Below, one piece after another: positions 20,570 through 29,303 of a stretch of DNA of 29,303 bases (position 1 is its first letter; every line of letters begins with the position of its first letter). The translations under genes and the position numbers were made by a program. The DNA is from Hirudo medicinalis. Lineage: Eukaryota > Annelida > Clitellata > Hirudinida > Hirudinidae. The DNA is taken from NCBI GenBank assembly GCA_011800805.1, contig MPNW01001062.1:1-29303 (forward strand), in the 5' to 3' direction. The notes below the pieces were generated by a model, which made no database searches, was not told the DNA's origin, and worked only from the letters and a program-made list of their open reading frames with translations.

Positions 20570-23500
20570 ATGGACAGAGTCAACAAGTCCCTCTACCAAG
20601 AGGCTCCACTCTCAGGCACTGAAATTCGAATGAACATGGCCGACAGGGAGATTCTTGAGAAGGATGAAGAGCTCGAGAAGGAGCTGCACATGGATAAACA
20701 GTTGGAGGTAAGTAAGGAATAATTCTTTAATTCTAATAAAGCTTCCAATGCCAAAAAACAATGAAGAATATTGCAGTGTACACCATTATTTGTTTAACAA
20801 TAAATATTTTTAGTTTTTTAATTTGTTTAATAATAATTAACAACTAATTGGTTACTAAAAGATTATAATACCTTGGTAAAAGGTTATAACAAGTATTATA
20901 AGAGATTATAATAAGTTGCTAATTTGTTATAATTAATTAGCTGGCTAATAACTAACTAATTAACTGTTAATAACTAAGTAATGTAATAGCAATACTAATT
21001 ATTAATTAATTAACTATTAATTAATAATAATTAATTAACTATTAATTAATTAACTAGCTATTAATTAACTAACTAACTGTTTAGCTAGTTAACTAATTAA
21101 CGTTAACAGTTAAGCTAATTAACTAACTGTTAATTAATTAGTTAGTAATAATCATTAATAATCAACAATTACTTTTGTGGCATATAAAACATTTTATACT
21201 TCCATCCGAGCACCTTGGTTTCTTCGTCTCGGCATTCATTCACACAATCGTCATGCAACGAATCTTCAATCATTCAAGTATTAAATATAGTTTATATAAT
21301 AAATATATAAAAATAAATAGTTCATATATTAAATATAGTTTAGTTAAATGTAGGCTTCATTTTTTAATAATGACTTTTATTAACTGAACACTTGTATGAT
21401 TATATTTAAAAGCTTATCAAATTTAAATACTTTAGTTAGTTTAATGTGCTATTGAGCGAATAATAGGTTATACGATTCACTGATATTATATTGTATATAT
21501 TATACTGATATTATATGCTATTGGGCGCATCAGTTTCTGTCAGTATTTGTTTGCGAGGCGAATTAGCTCGTTATTAGAGAAAGTCGTCGAAGTTAACAGC
21601 CGAGATACTTTTATGCCGCGATATTTATGCTGAATTAGTTTTCAAGAACCTGGATTATTTTTGAGTGGCAACTTTAAAATTGCTGAAATTTAAAATAATG
21701 TTGATTGTGTAATGTAATGCCTAGTTATCTTCTTACACAAATATCTAGCTTAACATTCTTTATTCTTTTCATTATCGATGTCATTGTTTTGTCTCCTACA
21801 TTCAATTTAACACAAATGAATGGGTCACTGACTCAATAATTCAGTAGTTTTGGTAAAAAAATTTGGTTACTGTCGTTTTTCATTAATGCACGAGAATGCA
21901 ATTTTTACATTCTAAAATGTCATTTTGAAATTAATTTAACCTTGAATCTTTATCTTTGCTTGCTAAATACTAAATGATCTTAAGTTAACCATAAAAGTCA
22001 AGAAAAACATTCGAAAAATATGTTGGGATATTCATTCATTCATTTCAAAAGTGCTCGTCGGTAATAATTTTAGTTAGGGTTTTAGAGAATTTATGTTTTG
22101 TATTTCATTCTTAATTAGATATTCATATTATGTCATAGAATGCCATATTTTGAGTATCCAGCAGCACAAAAACCAGTTAAAATAAGTCAAGAGCCAGCTC
22201 ATTCAAAATAGCGGAATGAAATGTAAAATTTAAGCAAAAAATTGCTTAAACAGGCCTGCCTCGAGTATGATTTGAAATATTTATAGTGAAAAAAGGGTTT
22301 GATTTTTTTTTATTCAATAGTTGACATTTAGATTTTGTTAGGTTTCAAAATTTAGAATTAAGAAAAAAACATTAGATATGGTTTTCAAAAAACATGTGAA
22401 TGGATTTTATTAGTGTTTTAGTTTCTATCAGAATTTTAATGAATGCAGACAGAAGAGGTGACAATTCAGTACGACGAACTAGAGCTCGAGAAAGCTCTAG
22501 AATCTCTGACCTTAGCACAAAAAGAAATTTTTGAAAGGAGAATTATGGAATTAAATAGACTGCATAAGAAGGTGGGTCGTGATTTGGTGCTCGGTCGAGA
22601 AGTCTTGCAGATTGGTTTTTCGAACTACTTGTTTAGGGAATGGCTTGGGAAAATATACGAATATTATATTAATTTAATTATGTATTTGTCGATCAAACCT
22701 AAAACTCGATGGGAGAATTCTGAGCTGAATGCAAGATTAGATTGAATTAAGATAAGTTCTATTCAAAGGATGATCTTCTTTTGAACTGCTTCAATGACAT
22801 GTTGAATGCTTGGTTTAAAAAAATGAAATTCTGAAATAATTTTAGACCTAATTTAATCCTTCCTTGTTGTGTATTCAGGAATTGGATGACATCAAAAATG
22901 AGCAAGAAGCCGAAATTGATGATTTAATAGACTTATTGGGAGCAACATCAACGAAGGCAACGAAGAAAGTTGCAGAACTCAAAGGATATATAAAGGTTCT
23001 GAGACAATGATGATGATGATGATGATGATGATGACGACGACGACGATAATAAGGCTTTATTATTGCTGATTTATTAATAGTTATTAACAAAGGAAGACCA
23101 CATAAGGTTTCATTGAAACATTTAGTTCCATCTTAATTCCTTAATTAACAATATAATGTTTTACAACTCCACAGTTTTATTTTATTTTATTTTTAAATTT
23201 AGAGGTTAAACGACTGGTCCTAATTAACTCCTTTCTGTTAAGCACCATCCAATGTAAGAAAACAAAAACAAATGAACACATTAATGAACACATTGCATTG
23301 TGTACAATTTGTAAGAATTCATTAATAATAGAGACAGAGTATTGAAGGTGCATGATTGTAATTTACTGTTTATTGGGTTTATTGGTGGGGGGATTGAAGG
23401 ATACAGCCTTGGGCCACAACATTGAATGGAGAAGAGCTTGAAAGTAGATTTGGAAAATGATGGAATATATTACTTAGAAAGTGATGAAAATAAATGAAAA

Positions 23501-24121
23501 CAAAGTTATTTAATATTCTTCTTCATCTACTTAGTGCATTGTATCTTTCAGGAGGTGCAGAGTCAGGAGGTAAACTTAAAGTCCAGCATCGACTGTCTGC
23601 AAAAAGAAAATGACGTCAAGGACTTGGAGTTATCCAGACTCAAGAATGAGATATTGGCCAAGAAGAGTCAGGAGGTAAACTTAAAGTCCTGCATCGACCG
23701 TCTGCAAAAAGAAAATGAAGTCAAGGACTTGGAGTTATCCAGACTCAAGAATGAGATATTGGCCAAGAAAGTACTTGACACTAAGACCATAGACACCAGG
23801 GTAATTGAAGACTAGTTGTTGATGTTCTTTGTTAATTAGAGCTCAGAGCTAAATGATCATGCTAAGTTACTGAATGATTGTAATGAGTTGCTAATGGATA
23901 ATAATAAGTTAACTACATGTTAATATTATATTATATATATATTAAATAAATAAATATATATATATTAAATATAATAATAATAATAAATAATCAACAATAA
24001 AAAAAAAGCAAAGGTCGTTACTTGCTCACAACCCAGATTGCATCACCACAAAGCGCATCTGGAAGATGCGCTATGTTAATGGTCTAAGTGCCCCTGATGC
24101 TTGTGGCACTACATAAATTGA

Positions 24122-24154
<33 letters not shown>

Positions 24155-25870
24155 TGGTAATATTGTAGCAATACGACATATGCATCATAAAACTTGTTAG
24201 CAAAGTTCCAGCGACCCAGTCGTTCATGCATGCACGTGCCTTGATGTTTTGTTAAACTCTGTTCCTAACAATCATGAGCTCAAATCATCGAAATCTATGA
24301 ACAGGAATTTGCGGAAGAGAATCGAGATGTTGCTGGGTCAAGTCAGGTGATGACAGTCACGGACACTGAGAGAGACCTCAAGGAGCATCGTTAGTACCCT
24401 TGATGAGCTCAGTAACAGGAGTGAATACCACTTACTGGATGGTCTTGCTAACTTGTAATACTAATCAGCTATTTAATTAATTAATTTTACTAGGTTGTTT
24501 TTAATTTTTGCACGAGGAATATTTTTATGACATCACTTGCTTGATGGATGAATGGCTCAGCTTTGTAATTTTTGTACTTGTAACGAGCAATGTTTTCATT
24601 GTTCACGCATCTGCTCAATCGGCTGCTATTTATTATCGAGTTCATGTTATAACTAGTTGATCGATTTAAGTGATTGTTTAATAATTAGTGATTCTCATTC
24701 ATTCTTACATGCTGTTTTATTTATTATTAGCAAATAAATTACAATTAATTCTTTCAGCAGTAGCTCTTCTTGGAAAGCAGAAGACAAAGGTAAAATGTTT
24801 TCCTATAAATAGTTTGTATTAGAATAAATGGATTTAATATTTATCAATAGTAAATAAAGTTCAAGGACCAAATTTGTTTTCAATAATGTAATAACACATT
24901 CACGACATTCGGACTTTTCACACTTCCATCCAAGTTCAGAGGTTTCTTTGTCTCAACAGTTTGTCCATGCATTGATTGTTTTATGCAACAAATCTTCAAT
25001 CATTCAACCTTCATTCGACCTTAATATGATTATTAGAGTACGGACATGACTTGTTTGCATTTATTTAACTAAAGTTCGTTGAAAAACATCCATTCATTCC
25101 TTGGTTCTGACCTTTATCTGCAAGCGATTTCATACATTCGTCCGGACAAAATTAATTTGTATTGATTTTATTGAAATCCATTGATTTTTATTTTATTGTT
25201 TACTTTTGTACGTACGCCTCCTCATAACATGTTAATGAGGGTCAGTCTGATAGTGGAAGCTTGCGTTTCCTTAAGACTGACCCTCGAGTTATTTTATTTG
25301 GTTTTTCCTTTTCTATTGGTTTGTTGTTGTGCATGGTTAATGAAATACAATTTCTCAAAGCAGAAAAAGTTACTAGGAAAGACAAAGACATTGTGATTGA
25401 TTTGGTTGTTTAAGGCATGCGTTTGATTTGCTCGGTCGATTAATTACTAACTGCCTTTCCAAACTCCGAATATAGCAGAGGTCGTCATCACATTTGACAG
25501 TATTTACCTTTTTTTTTTCAATTGTTTTGAATTGCACCTTGCTACATTCGAAGTTGTTCATCTATTACAACTATGTGCTTATATGAACCATGACTTACAA
25601 ATTTCTAATAAAGTTATTCTGAAACCAATTTGGACTTTGTTTCATTTCAATTTCAATACTAGTCAGAGAAAGCAATGACATCCAGGGGTTTTGGTTGGGA
25701 AAAAATTTATCAAAAATGTTAATTTGTTTTTTGGTTAGTTTGTTGAATTGTTTTTGATGAATATATCTTGTCATCTCTGCACTCAGACCACTAACAGCAT
25801 AACATTAGCAGCTATTCCAACGGATTGCAACAAAAGTTCCAAACAAAAAATGGATGTCATGGGATCCTAA
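20570..25870 (+). CDS. Unrecognised coiled-coil protein
   Basis: Exons (start of the first coding exon uncertain): 20537-20707, 22449-22571, 22879-22995, 23552-23800 or 23552-23770, 24305-24389, 24758-24789, 25787-25870; all join in phase. The first in-frame ATG is at 20570-20572, inside an exon whose acceptor is at 20536, so upstream exons may exist. The product, about 275-285 residues, is highly charged with heptad-like Leu spacing (ELEKALESL, IFERRIMELNRL, LKSSIDCLQKEN), so it is a likely helical coiled coil. It has no signal peptide or membrane segment. Exon 4 contains a recent 35-residue internal duplication. The last exon encodes a Ser/Lys-rich tail and the TAA at 25868-25870. I do not recognise a family. 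Joining the sixth exon directly to the downstream gene is also possible in phase. Confidence 0.72.
21195..21277. repeat. Dispersed repeat, copy at 21195
   Basis: ACTTCCATCC, GGTTTC(T)TT(C/T)GTCTC and GCAAC(G/A)AATCTTCAATC recur in order at 24917-25008 with moderate divergence. Confidence 0.7.
21418..21605. repeat. Diverged dispersed repeat, copy 2
   Basis: Second copy of the 20340-20510 segment, inside the first intron of the coiled-coil gene. It also has a CpG-richer block. Confidence 0.7.
23007..23050. repeat. (GAT/GAC)n tract just after a donor site
   Basis: Starts about 11 bp after the donor following 22995 and lies in the intron of the coiled-coil gene. Poly-His on the other strand is an artefact. 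Confidence 0.9.
23561..23770 (+). repeat. 105-bp in-frame tandem duplication inside a coding exon
   Basis: Units at 23561-23665 and 23666-23770 differ at only a few bases. Each encodes 35 residues, five heptads, so the duplication lengthens the coiled coil without breaking its register. Confidence 0.95.
23925..24000. repeat. AT-rich microsatellite (TA, ATAA, AAT)
   Basis: TATATATT and AATAATAA runs in the intron after coiled-coil exon 4, just before the SINE-like element. Confidence 0.85.
24030..24150 (+). mobile_element. SINE-like element with hairpin and (ATT)n tail
   Basis: Contains a perfect inverted repeat with 9-bp arms AGCGCATCT and AGATGCGCT around GGA (24052-24072). A body end TGGCACTACATAAATTG follows, then about nine ATT units. 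The body end and tail resemble 10436-10501 read on the opposite strand. No clear tRNA-like A and B boxes are visible, so the class is uncertain. Confidence 0.5.
24917..25008. repeat. Dispersed repeat, copy at 24917
   Basis: Partner of 21195-21277; same word order, moderate divergence. It lies in the last intron of the coiled-coil gene, where I otherwise see nothing. Confidence 0.7.
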
Positions 25871-25878
25871 CCTGCTTC

Positions 25879-25884
25879 AATAAA
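25879..25884 (+). terminator. Candidate polyadenylation signal AATAAA
   Basis: Lies 8 bp after the stop of the coiled-coil gene and 13 bp before the next ATG. If used, cleavage would fall at or within the first exon of the next gene. Confidence 0.5.
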
Positions 25885-25897
25885 AACTTCCAAATTC

Positions 25898-28633
25898 ATG
25901 TTTGACTACATCTTGGAATTAGTTAAGTTTTACACACGAATTCACAACAAATGTGGTAATGAAACATATTGTGTGCAGATTGTAATCACTTTTAAATTTA
26001 TTTCCTTAGATTTTACAAAAGGAATTTTCCCCTGCCATTCTTTTGTATTGCTTCTTGCTCAATTTCATAGTTTCATCATTAAATATTTGCATCAAATAAA
26101 TAGCATATAAAGCTAATGTTTCAGGTGGAAAATATTCAACAAAAAGATCGTCTCAGTGTGATCTTTGGGGAAATTCCGAAACAACTTAATTTTCTGTCAC
26201 AGTGGAACAAATCTGAAGAAGAAAGGAAAAACTTGTTGAAAGTTATAACACGGTGGCAATCCAAAGATAGTGGATCAGTTAAAGCAATAGCTTCGGGGAT
26301 TCAAAAAGCTGATCGCAGCAGGATGAAGCTGCTTGCATTTCATGAATTAATTTCCTTATTCCTGCAATTTATAGCAGAGAGCAAAACACAAATGCCCAGG
26401 AACACTTTAAAGAGTTTGGAAACTCTTCATGAAAGTGATTTACCTGAAGTTGTAAGGGTAAAATTAATTTTTAAGTTTTAATTATTTAAGATATTCTTGA
26501 TATTCCTTCAAGCCTTATTGCTTTTGCTGCTGACACAAATTTCAGGTTTTTATAAAGTATCAGACTGCTTTTGTAAAAGATTCTTCTCCTGATGTTTCTC
26601 CAATGAAAAAGTGTTTCTTGGTTCTCAAAGGGCTTTTCCCCACTTTACTATCGGCAATGAGTAACAAACTGGATGGACCGGGTTTATTTAGCAGTGTTTC
26701 TATCGCACTTAAAGAAAACAAATTAACTGGAAAGGAGTTCACACGCAAACGTGAGAATCCTTTGTAATGTGACATAATAATATGTTTGTTAAAATATCTT
26801 ATATATAGCAACTAAAACATAATTTTGTTTTCTTCAAATGTTCCCAGTTTTTTCTGATGGAGAACCACAAACATTTATGCCAGTATTATGGCCAATTTTA
26901 TGTCGAAGAATTGAGATGAGGATCAATGATTTAATTTCTGAAGGTTAGAATCTGATTTTTTTTAATGCCAACCATTTGATATGTTGATAACGTATTTAAG
27001 TTGATGTATTTATGCTTACAAACACGGTATTTGCATATTCAGAATATGACATTTTTGTTTAGGCAGTGGCGTTGAACAGAAAGTATTTATGTTTTGGTGG
27101 AATTTGTTGTCAATCACAGATGTCGTCATAGAAAATTTTGATGCCAGGTGGACATACTCTGATGTTTCTTCAGTTTTTTTTGTATTATTCAAGGATAACC
27201 AATCTGTTTTTAAATCAGATTTGGTTTTTACTATCATCTATTTGTAGTTTCAAGGACGGAAAGGCCTTTTGTGCCTTCATCAACTTTTATAAAGGAGGAA
27301 TCGACATTTCCAACCAGGTAAGGATCCACCAGGATTATTGCAGCTCATTGTCTCGATAAAAAGACTTGTTTTGTTCTGACCCATTTCTAGTCATCACAAG
27401 CACTTTAAAGCATCATTTTTTTATTAAAGCATATGTAGTTTGCTGAAATTCTAAATTATGCATTTAGCTTAAACACGTCAATTTTGGCTTTCTTTTTGCT
27501 AAATAAGGAATGGATAAAAAGCACCTTAAATCCTTTTACAGGATGACCATCTGTCCAACGTTCGTTTGGCTCTTGAGCGTGCACAGAAGGAATTAAGTGT
27601 ACCAAAACTATTTGAAGCTGACGGTTATCAGTTGCTTATTTATTATTGTTCTTTTGACAGCTCCTAACTAATTTGTAATGGAAGTGAAATTTCATATTTA
27701 TTGTATGGATGGTAAAGAGTGTTCTTTTTTTAAAAAGTTATTTCTTAACTTTAGAGTTAGAATCATTGGCCGACAGAAAGTCCCCACTCATTTTTCTTTA
27801 TGCAGCTGAGTGCCTCATTTCTGTGCGTGGCAAGTTTCAAGTGAGTCAATAACTGTCACTCTAAGCAGTGATTTCCACTGAAACTGGGAACTTAAGATCA
27901 TATTGTTGTTCATTTTCTTCTAGCTTATGACAATTTCCCTACTTGTTAAAGTTTCCTTTGTTAATTACTGCACTTTACAATTCAGCCAACTGTTCATCTG
28001 ATGTTTTGTTTCAGAAACTAGACATGCTTTCCTGTATCTGCTGTGGGCAAGAAGGTATTGCATTTGTTTTTCAGTTTGAGAGCACGTTTCAAAAATTGTG
28101 AATTACTTCAGTTGAAGACTCAGAGGCATTCCAGGAGCACTTGAACGGTCATGTTGAGTCCTTGAAATTAGACAATGTTATTCTTCAGCAGTACCGACTC
28201 CCCCATGTCAGGATAAAATGCCCAGCATGCCCAGAAATATTCGATAGAGAGGCTAGTTTATTTAAATTTTTGTCACTGCCAAATAAACTTAATCAGGACC
28301 ACGCAATCTACAGATTGGTCTCAATCGTCATCTTGCTCAGAGGCATAACTTTTGTTGTTGTCCTATGGAATTATGTGAATGTGTTTACAAAACAATCAAT
28401 GAACTCAAGGAACACCTATCTGAGCACTATTTACCGCTGAAGTGCAAACATCATGGATGCAACAAACAGTGAGTTTGTATTCCTTTTCTATTTATATTTT
28501 TATTTGACCACTATAAAATTAAATTCTATTTAGGTTCAAAGGAAAAGAGGCAATCATCGCCCATATTTCCGAACATTTGCAAGAAAGTTCACAACAAGGT
28601 GGCCATCCCCCAAAGCGAGTAAAAACTGCTTGA
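25898..28633 (+). CDS. Calponin-homology domain protein with C-terminal C2H2 zinc fingers
   Basis: Exons: 25898-25921 (tentative first), 26125-26457, 26546-26750, 26848-26943, 27063-27147, 27248-27317, 27542-27623, 27755-27840, 28015-28054, 28112 to about 28251 or 28271, 28341 or 28343 to 28468, 28534-28633. Phases close. Residues about 1-200 are not recognised. One calponin-homology domain follows: VIENFDASFKDGKAFCAFI, then NVRLALERAQKELSVPKLF and RKSPLIFLYAAE. CH domains bind actin or other cytoskeletal and signalling partners. Next come C2H2 fingers with exact spacing: C-x2-C-x12-H-x3-H (starting CICCGQE) and two C-x4-C-x12-H-x3-H fingers at the end. A middle CPACPEIFD motif is interrupted by an intron whose borders are unclear. 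The short tail GGHPPKRVKT is basic. No named gene recognised. Confidence 0.78.
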
Positions 28634-28940
28634 AGTCAAGAAGACACCTTCCCGTACTATTACATTTGGAAAATTTATTTTTTGGAACTATGACAATGAT
28701 TTTTTTTGGATTATTTTGCCATTTTGAAGGAAGTTGGTGCTTGGCAGAATATGTGTTTGTGACATTCCCTTTATCCCCCGTTAATCTTGACGAATTACTT
28801 ATCTGAACCTGAGCATTCATGCAGATGGGCGGTGCTTCGACGAGTTCTCACTGAGCAGCAATTCTGGGAGTACTTGACGTTTCCAGATGCCCCAATGTTT
28901 CTGAGAAGAGTTGAAAAAAAAATTTATTTTTAATGCGTGG
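28634..28940. other. Presumed 3'UTR of the CH-C2H2 gene
   Basis: Non-coding and AT-rich toward its right end; no canonical AATAAA on the plus strand was found. It runs up to the likely retrotransposon boundary. Confidence 0.4.
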
Positions 28941-29303
28941 TGTTGCGGATCTGACAAAAATTAAAAACGCAACTGCTATTTTTACAGGCTTTTATTTAAC
29001 AGCAACAGAGTTCATAGAATGAACAACGCTCAGAGGAAATCGTATAGTCAGCAAAGAGTAAGAGTACAAGATTAAGAATCAAGCGAGACAAAGAAAAGAG
29101 TCCTAAACAAGGGTAGACGTCTAGTGAAGAGTCCGGAGGAAGAAGATGTTAGAGTCGCTCCGCCTGGTTATATAGTCTTATATAGACTCTCGGGAGGATG
29201 GCCGTAGCTCCTCACACAAAGGAATCGTGGTCGATCACTGGTCCTGCACGTCTAGGACGAAGTTCTTCGTTCTGCTGCTGGAGCTTGGTACACTCGAAGC
29301 TGG
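28941..29303 (-). mobile_element. Probable LTR of a retrotransposon, antisense, cut by the window end
   Basis: The sequence starts TGTTGCGG, a TG terminus, and base composition changes to GC-richer. Read on the minus strand it shows a TATATAAG box (29177-29184), an AATAAA signal about 185 bp downstream (28991-28996) and an end in CA about 50 bp later: the U3-R-U5 order of an LTR. No coding region is present. In this orientation the body of the element would lie to the right of the window if this is the 3' LTR. A solo LTR is also possible. Confidence 0.5.

Larger units (their letters stand above)
20708..22448. repeat. Long AT-rich intron with TTAATTAAC-type low-complexity sequence
   Basis: The first intron of the coiled-coil gene. 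Sequence at about 20820-21160 is built from TAATTAACTA-like words. Dispersed repeats lie at 21195-21277 and 21418-21605. No exon is recognised. Confidence 0.7.

Noticed and set aside
28141..28440. Uninterrupted reading through the middle zinc-finger exon to a stop at 28440
   Set aside because: It loses the two perfect C2H2 fingers that continue in another frame just downstream; an intron between about 28252 and 28342 is more likely, though its borders are not settled.

Overview
This is nuclear DNA of an invertebrate animal, taken from a short-read draft assembly. The genes are split into many short exons, in AT-rich sequence full of microsatellites and minisatellites. They include an animal-type doublecortin-like kinase, an ABCC5-type transporter, a UBA-fused peptidyl-tRNA hydrolase 2 and a calponin-homology/zinc-finger gene. 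Nothing looks prokaryotic. The repeat style would suit a lophotrochozoan-like genome, but I cannot name the species.

Layout. (1) Positions 4-736, minus strand: a second copy of three exons of the ABCC gene, ending at a (TGAA)n tract and a single-N joint at 863. (2) 1344-13695, minus: an essentially complete ABCC5/MRP5-like exporter gene of 29 coding exons, about 1390 residues, with tandem repeats in many introns. One base is missing in the exon that carries the end of the second nucleotide-binding domain. (3) 13696-14264: intergenic stretch between two divergent genes. (4) 14265-17812, plus: doublecortin-like kinase, 13 coding exons, about 601 residues, with two DCX domains and an apparently active kinase. 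(5) 18074-19226, minus: UBA-Pth2 gene of 5 coding exons, scrambled by the assembly. Three exact 127-bp duplications show that the contig at 19280-19967 belongs in the N gap at 18468-18583. (6) 20570-25870, plus: unrecognised coiled-coil protein. (7) 25898-28633, plus: calponin-homology domain followed by C2H2 zinc fingers. It starts 27 bases after the previous stop codon, and the two may be one transcription unit. (8) 28941 to the window end: probable antisense LTR of a retrotransposon.

The neighbours are unrelated housekeeping or cellular genes and do not form a pathway. ABCC and DCLK are head-to-head, DCLK and Pth2 are tail-to-tail, and Pth2 and the coiled-coil gene are head-to-head. Exon borders were found by reading splice sites and checking that codon phase carries across every junction. 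Within ABCC, DCLK and Pth2 all phases close, apart from the missing base in ABCC exon 28. The best observations are the provable misassembly, the ABCC exon duplication with mostly synonymous differences, the NBD2 frameshift, several GC-AG introns, the CH plus C2H2 architecture and the tight coiled-coil/CH-C2H2 junction.
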